64,000 nucleotides of DNA. Source: Henricia sp. BOLD:AAB3569. Taxonomy: Eukaryota > Echinodermata > Asteroidea > Spinulosida > Echinasteridae. A program made the position numbers and the translations under genes. The stretch spans positions 124,001 to 188,000 of the forward strand of contig JBBELK010000574.1 in assembly GCA_037783545.1 (NCBI GenBank), written 5' to 3'. Below the pieces are notes generated by a model, which ran no database searches, was not told the origin of the DNA, and worked only from the letters and a program-made list of their open reading frames with translations. Shown piece by piece: positions 1 to 9,633 of the stretch (position 1 is the stretch's first letter; each line of letters begins with the position of its first letter).

Positions 1-30
1 CTGGGGTGCGTCAACGACAGTCCGAAGGAC

Positions 31-42
31 TGAGCATGCGCA
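31..42. promoter_or_regulatory. NRF1-like palindromic site in the monomer (one example of about 200)
   Basis: The 12 bases TGAGCATGCGCA match the NRF1 consensus YGCGCAYGCGCR at 11 of 12 positions (A in place of C at position 3). The same block is present in nearly every monomer, one per 295 bp. A few monomers change it, for example GCATGCACAC near 12737, AGAGCATGCG near 12136 and 15385, and GCATGCGAAC near 50807. Binding is not shown; the match could be chance fixed by satellite homogenisation. Confidence 0.3.
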
Positions 43-295
43 CGACTCAGGACTACACCAAAGAGGTGTGTACAGACAGCCACGGTTTGCGTGAGCAGTC
101 AGGAAGCCCCAACCCAGTTTTCCCTAAACTTTGAAATTTCTCTGCCATTTCCCGGCGAAAGTCTGTCAATTTTTTAAGACAAGTGCGCAATATAGAGAGT
201 TTGGAGCATGCAAAATTTGAAATTCGTCGGAACATTTTTCTACCTCCAAATTTGCCGACGTTTGGACCACACTTTGACCAAATTGCCGAGCCAAA

Positions 296-590
296 CTGGG
301 GTGCGTCAACGACAGTCCGAAGGACTGAGCATGCGCACGACTCAGGAGTACACCAAAGAGGTGTGTACAGACAGCCACGGTTTGCGTGAGCAGTCAGGAA
401 GCCCCAACCCAGTTTTCCCTAAACTTTGAAATTTCTCTGCCATTTCCCGGCGAAAGTCTGTCAATTTTTTAGGACAAGTGCGCAATATAGAGAGTTTGGA
501 GCATGCAAAATTTGAAGTTCGTCGGAAAATTGTTCGACCTCCAAATTTGCCGACGTTTGGACCACACTTTGACCAAATTGCCGAGCCAAA
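296..590 (+). repeat. Representative 295-bp satellite monomer
   Basis: Chosen as a clean example of the unit. By hand count a typical monomer holds 72 C, 71 G and 16 CpG. It contains several short inverted repeats near its start: CAGTCC-GAA-GGACTG, then CTGAG...CTCAG, then ACACC-AAAGA-GGTGT. Near its end it carries a degenerate internal direct repeat, CCAAATTTGCCGA and CCAAATTGCCGA about 30 bp apart, which hints that the monomer itself grew by local duplication. It has no pol III B box and no convincing similarity to a transposon end. Confidence 0.9.
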
Positions 591-896
591 CTGGGGTGCG
601 TCAACGACAGTCCGAAGGACTGAGCATGCGCACGACTCAGGAGTACACCAAAGAGGTGTGTACAGACAGCCACGGTTTGCGTGAGCAGTCAGGAAGCCCC
701 AACCCAGTTTTCCCTAAACTTTGAAATTTCTCTGCCATTTCCCGGCGAAAGTCTGTCCATTTTTTAGGACAAGTGCGCAATATAGAGAGTTTGGAGCATG
801 CAAAATTTGAAGTTCGTCGGAACATTTTTCGACCTCCAAATTTGCCGACGTTTGGACCACACTTTGACCAAATTGCCGAGCCAAACTGGGGTGCGT

Positions 897-1181
897 TGTT
901 GTTGTTGTTGTATATTTTATGGCATCTTCGGCAACTAAGGCCCTTTATGCCATCAACTATACGGTTTTAGCTTTAACTATACTATATTAGTTACTTGAGA
1001 TGAGGAAGAAGGAGTTGCAGTTTTAGAAGTGGGAGGAAAACTCCCAGAGAAATGCCCCAGGGGAAAACCCACGCGGTCAAGTAGGGACTGCAAACCCAAT
1101 CCACATACACGCCCCGGATTCGAACCCGGGACCCCAGAGGTGAAAGGCGAGGAAAGAACCCGTACGCCAACCCGACCGCCC
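897..1181 (-). mobile_element. tRNA-derived SINE with Nin-DC-like domain, copy 1
   Basis: On the minus strand the element starts GGGCGGTCGGGTTGGCG, has an A-box-like segment (complement of 1159-1169) and a perfect pol III B box GGTTCGAATCC (complement of 1116-1126). A central block follows, GTGGGTTTTCCCC...GTTTTCCTCCCAC...AAAACTGC, resembling the Nin-DC domain of eumetazoan SINEs. It ends in a (CAA)n tail, read as TTG repeats at 897-911. The 12-bp direct repeat ACTGGGGTGCGT at 885-896 and 1182-1193 is the target-site duplication within the satellite monomer. There is no protein; such elements are moved by a partner LINE. The Nin-DC assignment is from memory of the motif. Confidence 0.88.
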
Positions 1182-2963
1182 ACTGGGGTGCGTCAACGAC
1201 AGTCCGAAGGACTGAGCATGCGCACGACTCAGGAGTACACCAAAGAGGTGTGTACAGACAGCCACGGTTTGCGTGAGCAGTCAGGAAGCCCCAACACAGT
1301 TTTCCCTAAACTTTGAAATTTCTCTGCCATTTCCCGGCGAAAGTCTGTCAATTTTTTAGGACAAGTGCGCAATATAGAGAGTTTGGAGCATGCAAAATTT
1401 GAAGTTCGTCGGAACATTTTTCGACCTCCAAATTTGCCGACGTTTGGACCACACTTTGACCAAATTGCCGAGCCAAACTGGGGTGCGTCAACGACAGTCC
1501 GAAGGACTGAGCATGCGCACGACTCAGGAGTACACCAAAGAGGTGTGTACAGACAGCCACGGTTTGCGTGAGCAGTCAGGAAGCCCCAACCCAGTTTTCC
1601 CTAAACTTTGAAATTTCTCTGCCATTTCCCGGCGAAAGTATGTCAATTTTTTAGGACAAGTGCGCAATATAGAGAGTTTGGAGCATGCAAAATTTGAAGT
1701 TCGTCGGAAAATTGTTCGACCTCCAAATTTGCCGACGTTTGGACCACACTTTGACCAAATTGCCGAGCCAAACTGGGGTGCGTCAACGACAGTCCGAAGG
1801 ACTGAGCATGCGCACGACTCAGGACTACACCAAAGAGGTGTGTACAGACAGCCACGGTTTGCGTGAGCAGTCAGGAAGCCCCAACCCAGTTTTCCCTAAA
1901 CTTTGAAATTTCTCTGCCATTTCCCGGCGAAAGTCTGTCAATTTTTTAAGACAAGTGCGCAATATAGAGAGTTTGGAGCATGCAAAATTTGAAATTCGTC
2001 GGAACATTTTTATACCTCCAAATTTGCCGACGTTTGGACCACACTTTGACCAAATTGCCGAGCCAAACTGGGGTGCGTCAACGACAGTCCGAAGGACTGA
2101 GCATGCGCACGACTCAGGAGTACACCAAAGAGGTGTGTACAGACAGCCACGGTTTGCGTGAGCAGTCAGGAAGCCCCAACCCAGTTTTCCCTAAACTTTG
2201 AAATTTCTCTGCCATTTCCCGGCGAAAGTCTGTCAATTTTTTAGGACAAGTGCGCAATATAGAGAGTTTGGAGCATGCAAAATTTGAAGTTCGTCGGAAA
2301 ATTGTTCGACCTCCAAATTTGCCGACGTTTGGACCACACTTTGACCAAATTGCCGAGCCAAACTGGGGTGCGTCAACGACAGTCCGACGGACTGAGCATG
2401 CGCACGACTCAGGAGTACACCAAAGAGGTGTGTACAGACAGCCACGGTTTGCGTGAGCAGTCAGGAAGCCCCAACCCAGTTTTCCCTAAACTTTGAAATT
2501 TCTCTGCCATTTCCCGGCGAAAGTCTGTCAATTTTTTAGGACAAGTGCGCAATATAGAGAGTTTGGAGCATGCAAAATTTGAAGTTCGTCGGAAAATTGT
2601 TCGACCTCCAAATTTGCCGACGTTTGGACCACACTTTGACCAAATTGCCGAGCCAAACTGGGGTGCGTCAACGACAGTCCGAAGGACTGAGCATGCGCAC
2701 GACTCAGGAGTACACCAAAGAGGTGTGTACAGACAGCCACGGTTTGCGTGAGCAGTCAGGAAGCCCCAACCCAGTTTTCCCTAAACTTTGAAATTTCTCT
2801 GCCATTTCCCGGCGAAAGTCTGTCCATTTTTTAGGACAAGTGCGCAATATAGAGAGTTTGGAGCATGCAAAATTTGAAGTTCGTCGGAACATTTTTCGAC
2901 CTCCAAATTTGCCGACGTTTGGACCACACTTTAACCAAATTGCCGAGCCAAACTGGGGTGCGT

Positions 2964-3248
2964 TGTTGTTGTTGTTGTATATTTTATGGCATCTTCGGCA
3001 ACTAAGGCCCTTTATGCCATCAACTATACGGTTTTAGCTTTAACTATACTATATTAGTTACTTGAGATGAGGAAGAAGGAGTTGCAGTTTTAGAAGTGGG
3101 AGGAAAACTCCCAGAGAAATGCCCCAGGGGAAAACCCACGCGGTCAAGTAGGGACTGCAAACCCAATCCACATACACGCCCCGGATTCGAACCCGGGACC
3201 CCAGAGGTGAAAGGCGAGGAAAGAACCCGTACGCCAACCCGACCGCCC
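2964..3248 (-). mobile_element. tRNA-derived SINE, copy 2
   Basis: Same 285-bp sequence, same insertion point and same 12-bp flanking repeats as the copy at 897-1181. Its upstream flank has CTTTAACCAAATTG instead of CTTTGACCAAATTG, a mark shared with the copy at 5919-6203, so these two descend from one amplified unit. Confidence 0.88.
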
Positions 3249-4146
3249 ACTGGGGTGCGTCAACGACAGTCCGAAGGACTGAGCATGCGCACGACTCAGG
3301 AGTACACCAAAGAGGTGTGTACAGACAGCCACGGTTTGCGTGAGCAGTCAGGAAGCCCCAACACAGTTTTCCCTAAACTTTGAAATTTCTCTGCCATTTC
3401 CCGGCGAAAGTCTGTTAATTTTTTTAGGACAAGTGCGCAATATAGAGAGTTTGGAGCATGCAAAATTTGAAATTCGTCGGAACATTTTTCTACCTCCAAA
3501 TTTGCCGACGTTTGGACCACACTTTGACCAAATTGCCGAGCCAAACTGGGGTGCGTCAACGACAGTCCGAAGGACTGAGCATGCGCACGACTCAGGAGTA
3601 CACCAAAGAGGTGTGTACAGACAGCCACGGTTTGCGTGAGCAGTCAGGAAGCCCCAACCCAGTTTTCCCTAAACTTTGAAATTTCTCTGCCATTTCCCGG
3701 CGAAAGTCTGTCAATTTTTTAGGACAAGTGCGCAATATAGAGAGTTTGGAGCATGCAAAATTTGAAGTTCGTCGGAAAATTGTTCGACCTCCAAATTTGC
3801 CGACGTTTGGACCACACTTTGACCAAATTGCCGAGCCAAACTGGGGTGCGTCAACGACAGTCCGAAGGACTGAGCATGCGCACGACTCAGGAGTACACCA
3901 AAGAGGTGTGTACAGACAGCCACGGTTTGCGTGAGCAGTCAGGAAGCCCCAACCCAGTTTTCCCTAAACTTTGAAATTTCTCTGCCATTTCCCGGCGAAA
4001 GTCTGTCCATTTTTTAGGACAAGTGCGCAATATAGAGAGTTTGGAGCATGCAAAATTTGAAGTTCGTCGGAACATTTTTCGACCTCCAAATTTGCCGACG
4101 TTTGGACCACACTTTGACCAAATTGCCGAGCCAAACTGGGGTGCGT

Positions 4147-4431
4147 TGTTGTTGTTGTTGTATATTTTATGGCATCTTCGGCAACTAAGGCCCTTTATGC
4201 CATCAACTATACGGTTTTAGCTTTAACTATACTATATTAGTTACTTGAGATGAGGAAGAAGGAGTTGCAGTTTTAGAAGTGGGAGGAAAACTCCCAGAGA
4301 AATGCCCCAGGGGAAAACCCACGCGGTCAAGTAGGGACTGCAAACCCAATCCACATACACGCCCCGGATTCGAACCCGGGACCCCAGAGGTGAAAGGCGA
4401 GGAAAGAACCCGTACGCCAACCCGACCGCCC
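4147..4431 (-). mobile_element. tRNA-derived SINE, copy 3
   Basis: Same sequence, orientation and flanks as the copy at 897-1181, from which it is displaced by 3250 bp. The neighbouring monomers match at the same offset (478/3728, 1365/4615, 1660/4910), so the SINE moved as part of a larger satellite block. Confidence 0.88.
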
Positions 4432-5918
4432 ACTGGGGTGCGTCAACGACAGTCCGAAGGACTGAGCATGCGCACGACTCAGGAGTACACCAAAGAGGTG
4501 TGTACAGACAGCCACGGTTTGCGTGAGCAGTCAGGAAGCCCCAACACAGTTTTCCCTAAACTTTGAAATTTCTCTGCCATTTCCCGGCGAAAGTCTGTCA
4601 ATTTTTTAGGACAAGTGCGCAATATAGAGAGTTTGGAGCATGCAAAATTTGAAGTTCGTCGGAACATTTTTCGACCTCCAAATTTGCCGACGTTTGGACC
4701 ACACTTTGACCAAATTGCCGAGCCAAACTGGGGTGCGTCAACGACAGTCCGAAGGACTGAGCATGCGCACGACTCAGGAGTACACCAAAGAGGTGTGTAC
4801 AGACAGCCACGGTTTGCGTGAGCAGTCAGGAAGCCCCAACCCAGTTTTCCCTAAACTTTGAAATTTCTCTGCCATTTCCCGGCGAAAGTATGTCAATTTT
4901 TTAGGACAAGTGCGCAATATAGAGAGTTTGGAGCATGCAAAATTTGAAGTTCGTCGGAAAATTGTTCGACCTCCAAATTTGCCGACGTTTGGACCACACT
5001 TTGACCAAATTGCCGAGCCAAACTGGGGTGCGTCAACGACAGTCCGAAGGACTGAGCATGCGCACGACTCAGGACTACACCAAAGAGGTGTGTACAGACA
5101 GCCACGGTTTGCGTGAGCAGTCAGGAAGCCCCAACCCAGTTTTCCCTAAACTTTGAAATTTCTCTGCCATTTCCCGGCGAAAGTCTGTCAATTTTTTAGG
5201 ACAAGTGCGCAATATAGAGAGTTTGGAGCATGCAAAATTTGAAGTTCGTCGGAAAATTGTTCGACCTCCAAATTTGCCGACGTTTGGACCACACTTTGAC
5301 CAAATTGCCGAGCCAAACTGGGGTGCGTCAACGACAGTCCGACGGACTGAGCATGCGCACGACTCAGGAGTACACCAAAGAGGTGTGTACAGACAGCCAC
5401 GGTTTGCGTGAGCAGTCAGGAAGCCCCAACCCAGTTTTCCCTAAACTTTGAAATTTCTCTGCCATTTCCCGGCGAAAGTCTGTCAATTTTTTAGGACAAG
5501 TGCGCAATATAGAGAGTTTGGAGCATGCAAAATTTGAAGTTCGTCGGAAAATTGTTCGACCTCCAAATTTGCCGACGTTTGGACCACACTTTGACCAAAT
5601 TGCCGAGCCAAACTGGGGTGCGTCAACGACAGTCCGAAGGACTGAGCATGCGCACGACTCAGGAGTACACCAAAGAGGTGTGTACAGACAGCCACGGTTT
5701 GCGTGAGCAGTCAGGAAGCCCCAACCCAGTTTTCCCTAAACTTTGAAATTTCTCTGCCATTTCCCGGCGAAAGTCTGTCCATTTTTTAGGACAAGTGCGC
5801 AATATAGAGAGTTTGGAGCATGCAAAATTTGAAGTTCGTCGGAACATTTTTCGACCTCCAAATTTGCCGACGTTTGGACCACACTTTAACCAAATTGCCG
5901 AGCCAAACTGGGGTGCGT

Positions 5919-6203
5919 TGTTGTTGTTGTTGTATATTTTATGGCATCTTCGGCAACTAAGGCCCTTTATGCCATCAACTATACGGTTTTAGCTTTAACT
6001 ATACTATATTAGTTACTTGAGATGAGGAAGAAGGAGTTGCAGTTTTAGAAGTGGGAGGAAAACTCCCAGAGAAATGCCCCAGGGGAAAACCCACGCGGTC
6101 AAGTAGGGACTGCAAACCCAATCCACATACACGCCCCGGATTCGAACCCGGGACCCCAGAGGTGAAAGGCGAGGAAAGAACCCGTACGCCAACCCGACCG
6201 CCC
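5919..6203 (-). mobile_element. tRNA-derived SINE, copy 4
   Basis: Same 285-bp sequence and insertion point as the other copies. It carries the CTTTAACC flank mark of copy 2, from which it is displaced by 2955 bp together with the two preceding monomers. Confidence 0.88.
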
Positions 6204-7985
6204 ACTGGGGTGCGTCAACGACAGTCCGAAGGACTGAGCATGCGCACGACTCAGGAGTACACCAAAGAGGTGTGTACAGACAGCCACGGTTTGCGTGAGC
6301 AGTCAGGAAGCCCCAACACAGTTTTCCCTAAACTTTGAAATTTCTCTGCCATTTCCCGGCGAAAGTCTGTCAATTTTTTAGGACAAGTGCGCAATATAGA
6401 GAGTTTGGAGCATGCAAAATTTGAAGTTCGTCGGAACATTTTTCGACCTCCAAATTTGCCGACGTTTGGACCACACTTTGACCAAATTGCCGAGCCAAAC
6501 TGGGGTGCGTCAACGACAGTCCGAAGGACTGAGCATGCGCACGACTCAGGAGTACACCAAAGAGGTGTGTACAGACAGCCACGGTTTGCGTGAGCAGTCA
6601 GGAAGCCCCAACCCAGTTTTCCCTAAACTTTGAAATTTCTCTGCCATTTCCCGGCGAAAGTATGTCAATTTTTTAGGACAAGTGCGCAATATAGAGAGTT
6701 TGGAGCATGCAAAATTTGAAGTTCGTCGGAAAATTGTTCGACCTCCAAATTTGCCGACGTTTGGACCACACTTTGACCAAATTGCCGAGCCAAACTGGGG
6801 TGCGTCAACGACAGTCCGAAGGACTGAGCATGCGCACGACTCAGGACTACACCAAAGAGGTGTGTACAGACAGCCACGGTTTGCGTGAGCAGTCAGGAAG
6901 CCCCAACCCAGTTTTCCCTAAACTTTGAAATTTCTCTGCCATTTCCCGGCGAAAGTCTGTCAATTTTTTAAGACAAATGCGCAATATAGAGAGTTTGGAG
7001 CATGCACAATTTGAAATTCGTCGGAACATTTTTCTACCTCCAAATTTGCCGACGTTTGGACCACACTTTGACCAAATTGCCGAGCCAAACTGGGGTGCGT
7101 CAACGACAGTCCGAAGGACTGAGCATGCGCACGACTCAGGAGTACACCAAAGAGGTGTGTACAGACAGCCACGGTTTGCGTGAGCAGTCAGGAAGCCCCA
7201 ACCCAGTTTTCCCTAAACTTTGAAATTTCTCTGCCATTTCCCGGCGAAAGTCTGTCAATTTTTTAGGACAAGTGCGCAATATAGAGAGTTTGGAGCATGC
7301 AAAATTTGAAGTTCGTCGGAAAATTGTTCGACCTCCAAATTTGCCGACGTTTGGACCACACTTTGACCAAATTGCCGAGCCAAACTGGGGTGCGTCAACG
7401 ACAGTCCGAAGGACTGAGCATGCGCACGACTCAGGAGTACACCAAAGAGGTGTGTACAGACAGCCACGGTTTGCGTGAGCAGTCAGGAAGCCCCAACCCA
7501 GTTTTCCCTAAACTTTGAAATTTCTCTGCCATTTCCCGGCGAAAGTCTGTCAATTTTTTAGGACAAGTGCGCAATATAGAGAGTTTGGAGCATGCAAAAT
7601 TTGAAGTTCGTCGGAAAATTGTTCGACCTCCAAATTTGCCGACGTTTGGACCACACTTTGACCAAATTGCCGAGCCAAACTGGGGTGCGTCAACGACAGT
7701 CCGAAGGACTGAGCATGCGCACGACTCAGGAGTACACCAAAGAGGTGTGTACAGACAGCCACGGTTTGCGTGAGCAGTCAGGAAGCCCCAACCCAGTTTT
7801 CCCTAAACTTTGAAATTTCTCTGCCATTTCCCGGCGAAAGTCTGTCCATTTTTTAGGACAAGTGCGCAATATAGAGAGTTTGGAGCATGCAAAATTTGAA
7901 GTTCGTCGGAACATTTTTCGACCTCCAAATTTGCCGACGTTTGGACCACACTTTGACCAAATTGCCGAGCCAAACTGGGGTGCGT

Positions 7986-8270
7986 TGTTGTTGTTGTTGT
8001 ATATTTTATGGCATCTTCGGCAACTAAGGCCCTTTATGCCATCAACTATACGGTTTTAGCTTTAACTATACTATATTAGTTACTTGAGATGAGGAAGAAG
8101 GAGTTGCAGTTTTAGAAGTGGGAGGAAAACTCCCAGAGAAATGCCCCAGGGGAAAACCCACGCGGTCAAGTAGGGACTGCAAACCCAATCCACATACACG
8201 CCCCGGATTCGAACCCGGGACCCCAGAGGTGAAAGGCGAGGAAAGAACCCGTACGCCAACCCGACCGCCC
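7986..8270 (-). mobile_element. tRNA-derived SINE, copy 5
   Basis: Same sequence, orientation and target-site flanks as the other four. It is the last copy; none occurs from 8271 to 64000. The following monomers at about 8370-9290 keep the CCCCAACACAG variant that immediately follows every SINE copy, so the SINE-linked haplotype extends three monomers further here. Confidence 0.88.
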
Positions 8271-9633
8271 ACTGGGGTGCGTCAACGACAGTCCGAAGGA
8301 CTGAGCATGCGCACGACTCAGGAGTACACCAAAGAGGTGTGTACAGACAGCCACGGTTTGCGTGAGCAGTCAGGAAGCCCCAACACAGTTTTCCCTAAAC
8401 TTTGAAATTTCTCTGCCATTTCCCGGCGAAAGTCTGTCAATTTTTTAGGACAAGTGCGCAATATAGAGAGTTTGGAGCATGCAAAATTTGAAGTTCGTTG
8501 GAACATTTTTCGACCTCCAAATTTGCCGACGTTTGGACCACACTTTGACCAAATTGCCGAGCCAAACTGGGGTGCGTCAACGACAGTCCGAAGGACTGAG
8601 CATGCGCACGACTCAGGAGTACACCAAAGAGGTGTGTACAGACAGCCACGGTTTGCGTGAGCAGTCAGGAAGCCCCAACACAGTTTTCCCTAAACTTTGA
8701 AATTTCTCTGCCATTTCCCGGCGAAAGTCTGTCAATTTTTTAGGACAAGTGCGCAATATAGAGAGTTTGGAGCATGCAAAATTTGAAGTTCGTCGGAACA
8801 TTTTTCGACCTCCAAATTTGCCGACGTTTGGACCACACTTTGACCAAATTGCCGAGCCAAACTGGGGTGCGTCAACGACAGTCCGAAGGACTGAGCATGC
8901 GCACGACTCAGGACTACACCAAAGAGGTGTGTACAGACAGCCACGGTTTGCGTGAGCAGTCAGGAAGCCCCAACACAGTTTTCCCTAAACTTTGAAATTT
9001 CTCTGCCATTTCCCGGCGAAAGTCTGTCAATTTTTTAGGACAAGTGCGCAATATAGAGAGTTTGGAGCATGCAAAATTTGAAGTTCGTCGGAACATTTTT
9101 CGACCTCCAAATTTGCCGACGTTTGGACCACACTTTGACCAAATTGCCGAGCCAAACTGGGGTGCGTCAACGACAGTCCGAAGGACTGAGCATGCGCACG
9201 ACTCAGGAGTACACCAAAGAGGTGTGTACAGACAGCCACGGTTTGCGTGAGCAGTCAGGAAGCCCCAACACAGTTTTCCCTAAACTTTGAAATTTCTCTG
9301 CCATTTCCCGGCGAAAGTCTGTCAATTTTTTAGGACAAGTGCGCAATATAGAGAGTTTGGAGCATGCAAAATTTGAAGTTCGTCGGAACATTTTTCGACC
9401 TCCAAATTTGCCGACGTTTGGACCACACTTTGACCAAATTGCCGAGCCAAACTGGGGTGCGTCAACGACAGTCCGAAGGACTGAGCATGCGCACGACTCA
9501 GGACTACACCAAAGAGGTGTGTACAGACAGCCACGGGTTGCGTGAGCAGTCAGGAAGCCCCAACCCAGTTTTCCCTAAACTTTGAAATTTCTCTGCCATT
9601 TCCCGGCGAAAGTCTGTCAATTTTTTAGGACAA

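Larger units (their letters stand above)
591..8565 (+). repeat. SINE-bearing higher-order repeat zone
   Basis: The five SINE copies are spaced 2067, 1183, 1772 and 2067 bp apart. Each spacing is a whole number of 295-bp monomers plus one 592-bp SINE-containing unit, apart from a 1-bp insertion near 3420. Each copy is preceded by a monomer with GTCTGTCCAT and followed by one with CCCCAACACAG. Linked flank variants and a fixed insertion point show repeated unequal exchange or block duplication of one founder, not five insertions. Confidence 0.9.

Noticed and set aside
296-590. CENP-B box in the monomer
   Set aside because: TTCGTCGGAAC and the complement of CCCGGCGAAA start like the box, but the spaced A and CGGG positions do not fit on either strand. 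A centromeric role cannot be argued from this motif.
296-590. Hammerhead ribozyme in the satellite
   Set aside because: CTGAGCA and GGCGAAAG resemble parts of the core, but the invariant CTGANGA element is missing on both strands and the stems do not pair in the required order.
183-724. Repeated 68-73 codon plus-strand and 60-70 codon minus-strand open frames in every monomer
   Set aside because: They recur only because the repeat recurs, lie in several overlapping frames on both strands, and shift register with each 295-bp step. No start context, domain or selective pattern supports a protein.
1029-1183. Genuine tRNA gene at the GGTTCGAATCC segment
   Set aside because: Only the promoter boxes are kept. 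I could not place a full cloverleaf with acceptor pairing, and the sequence continues into a SINE body and (CAA)n tail with target duplications.
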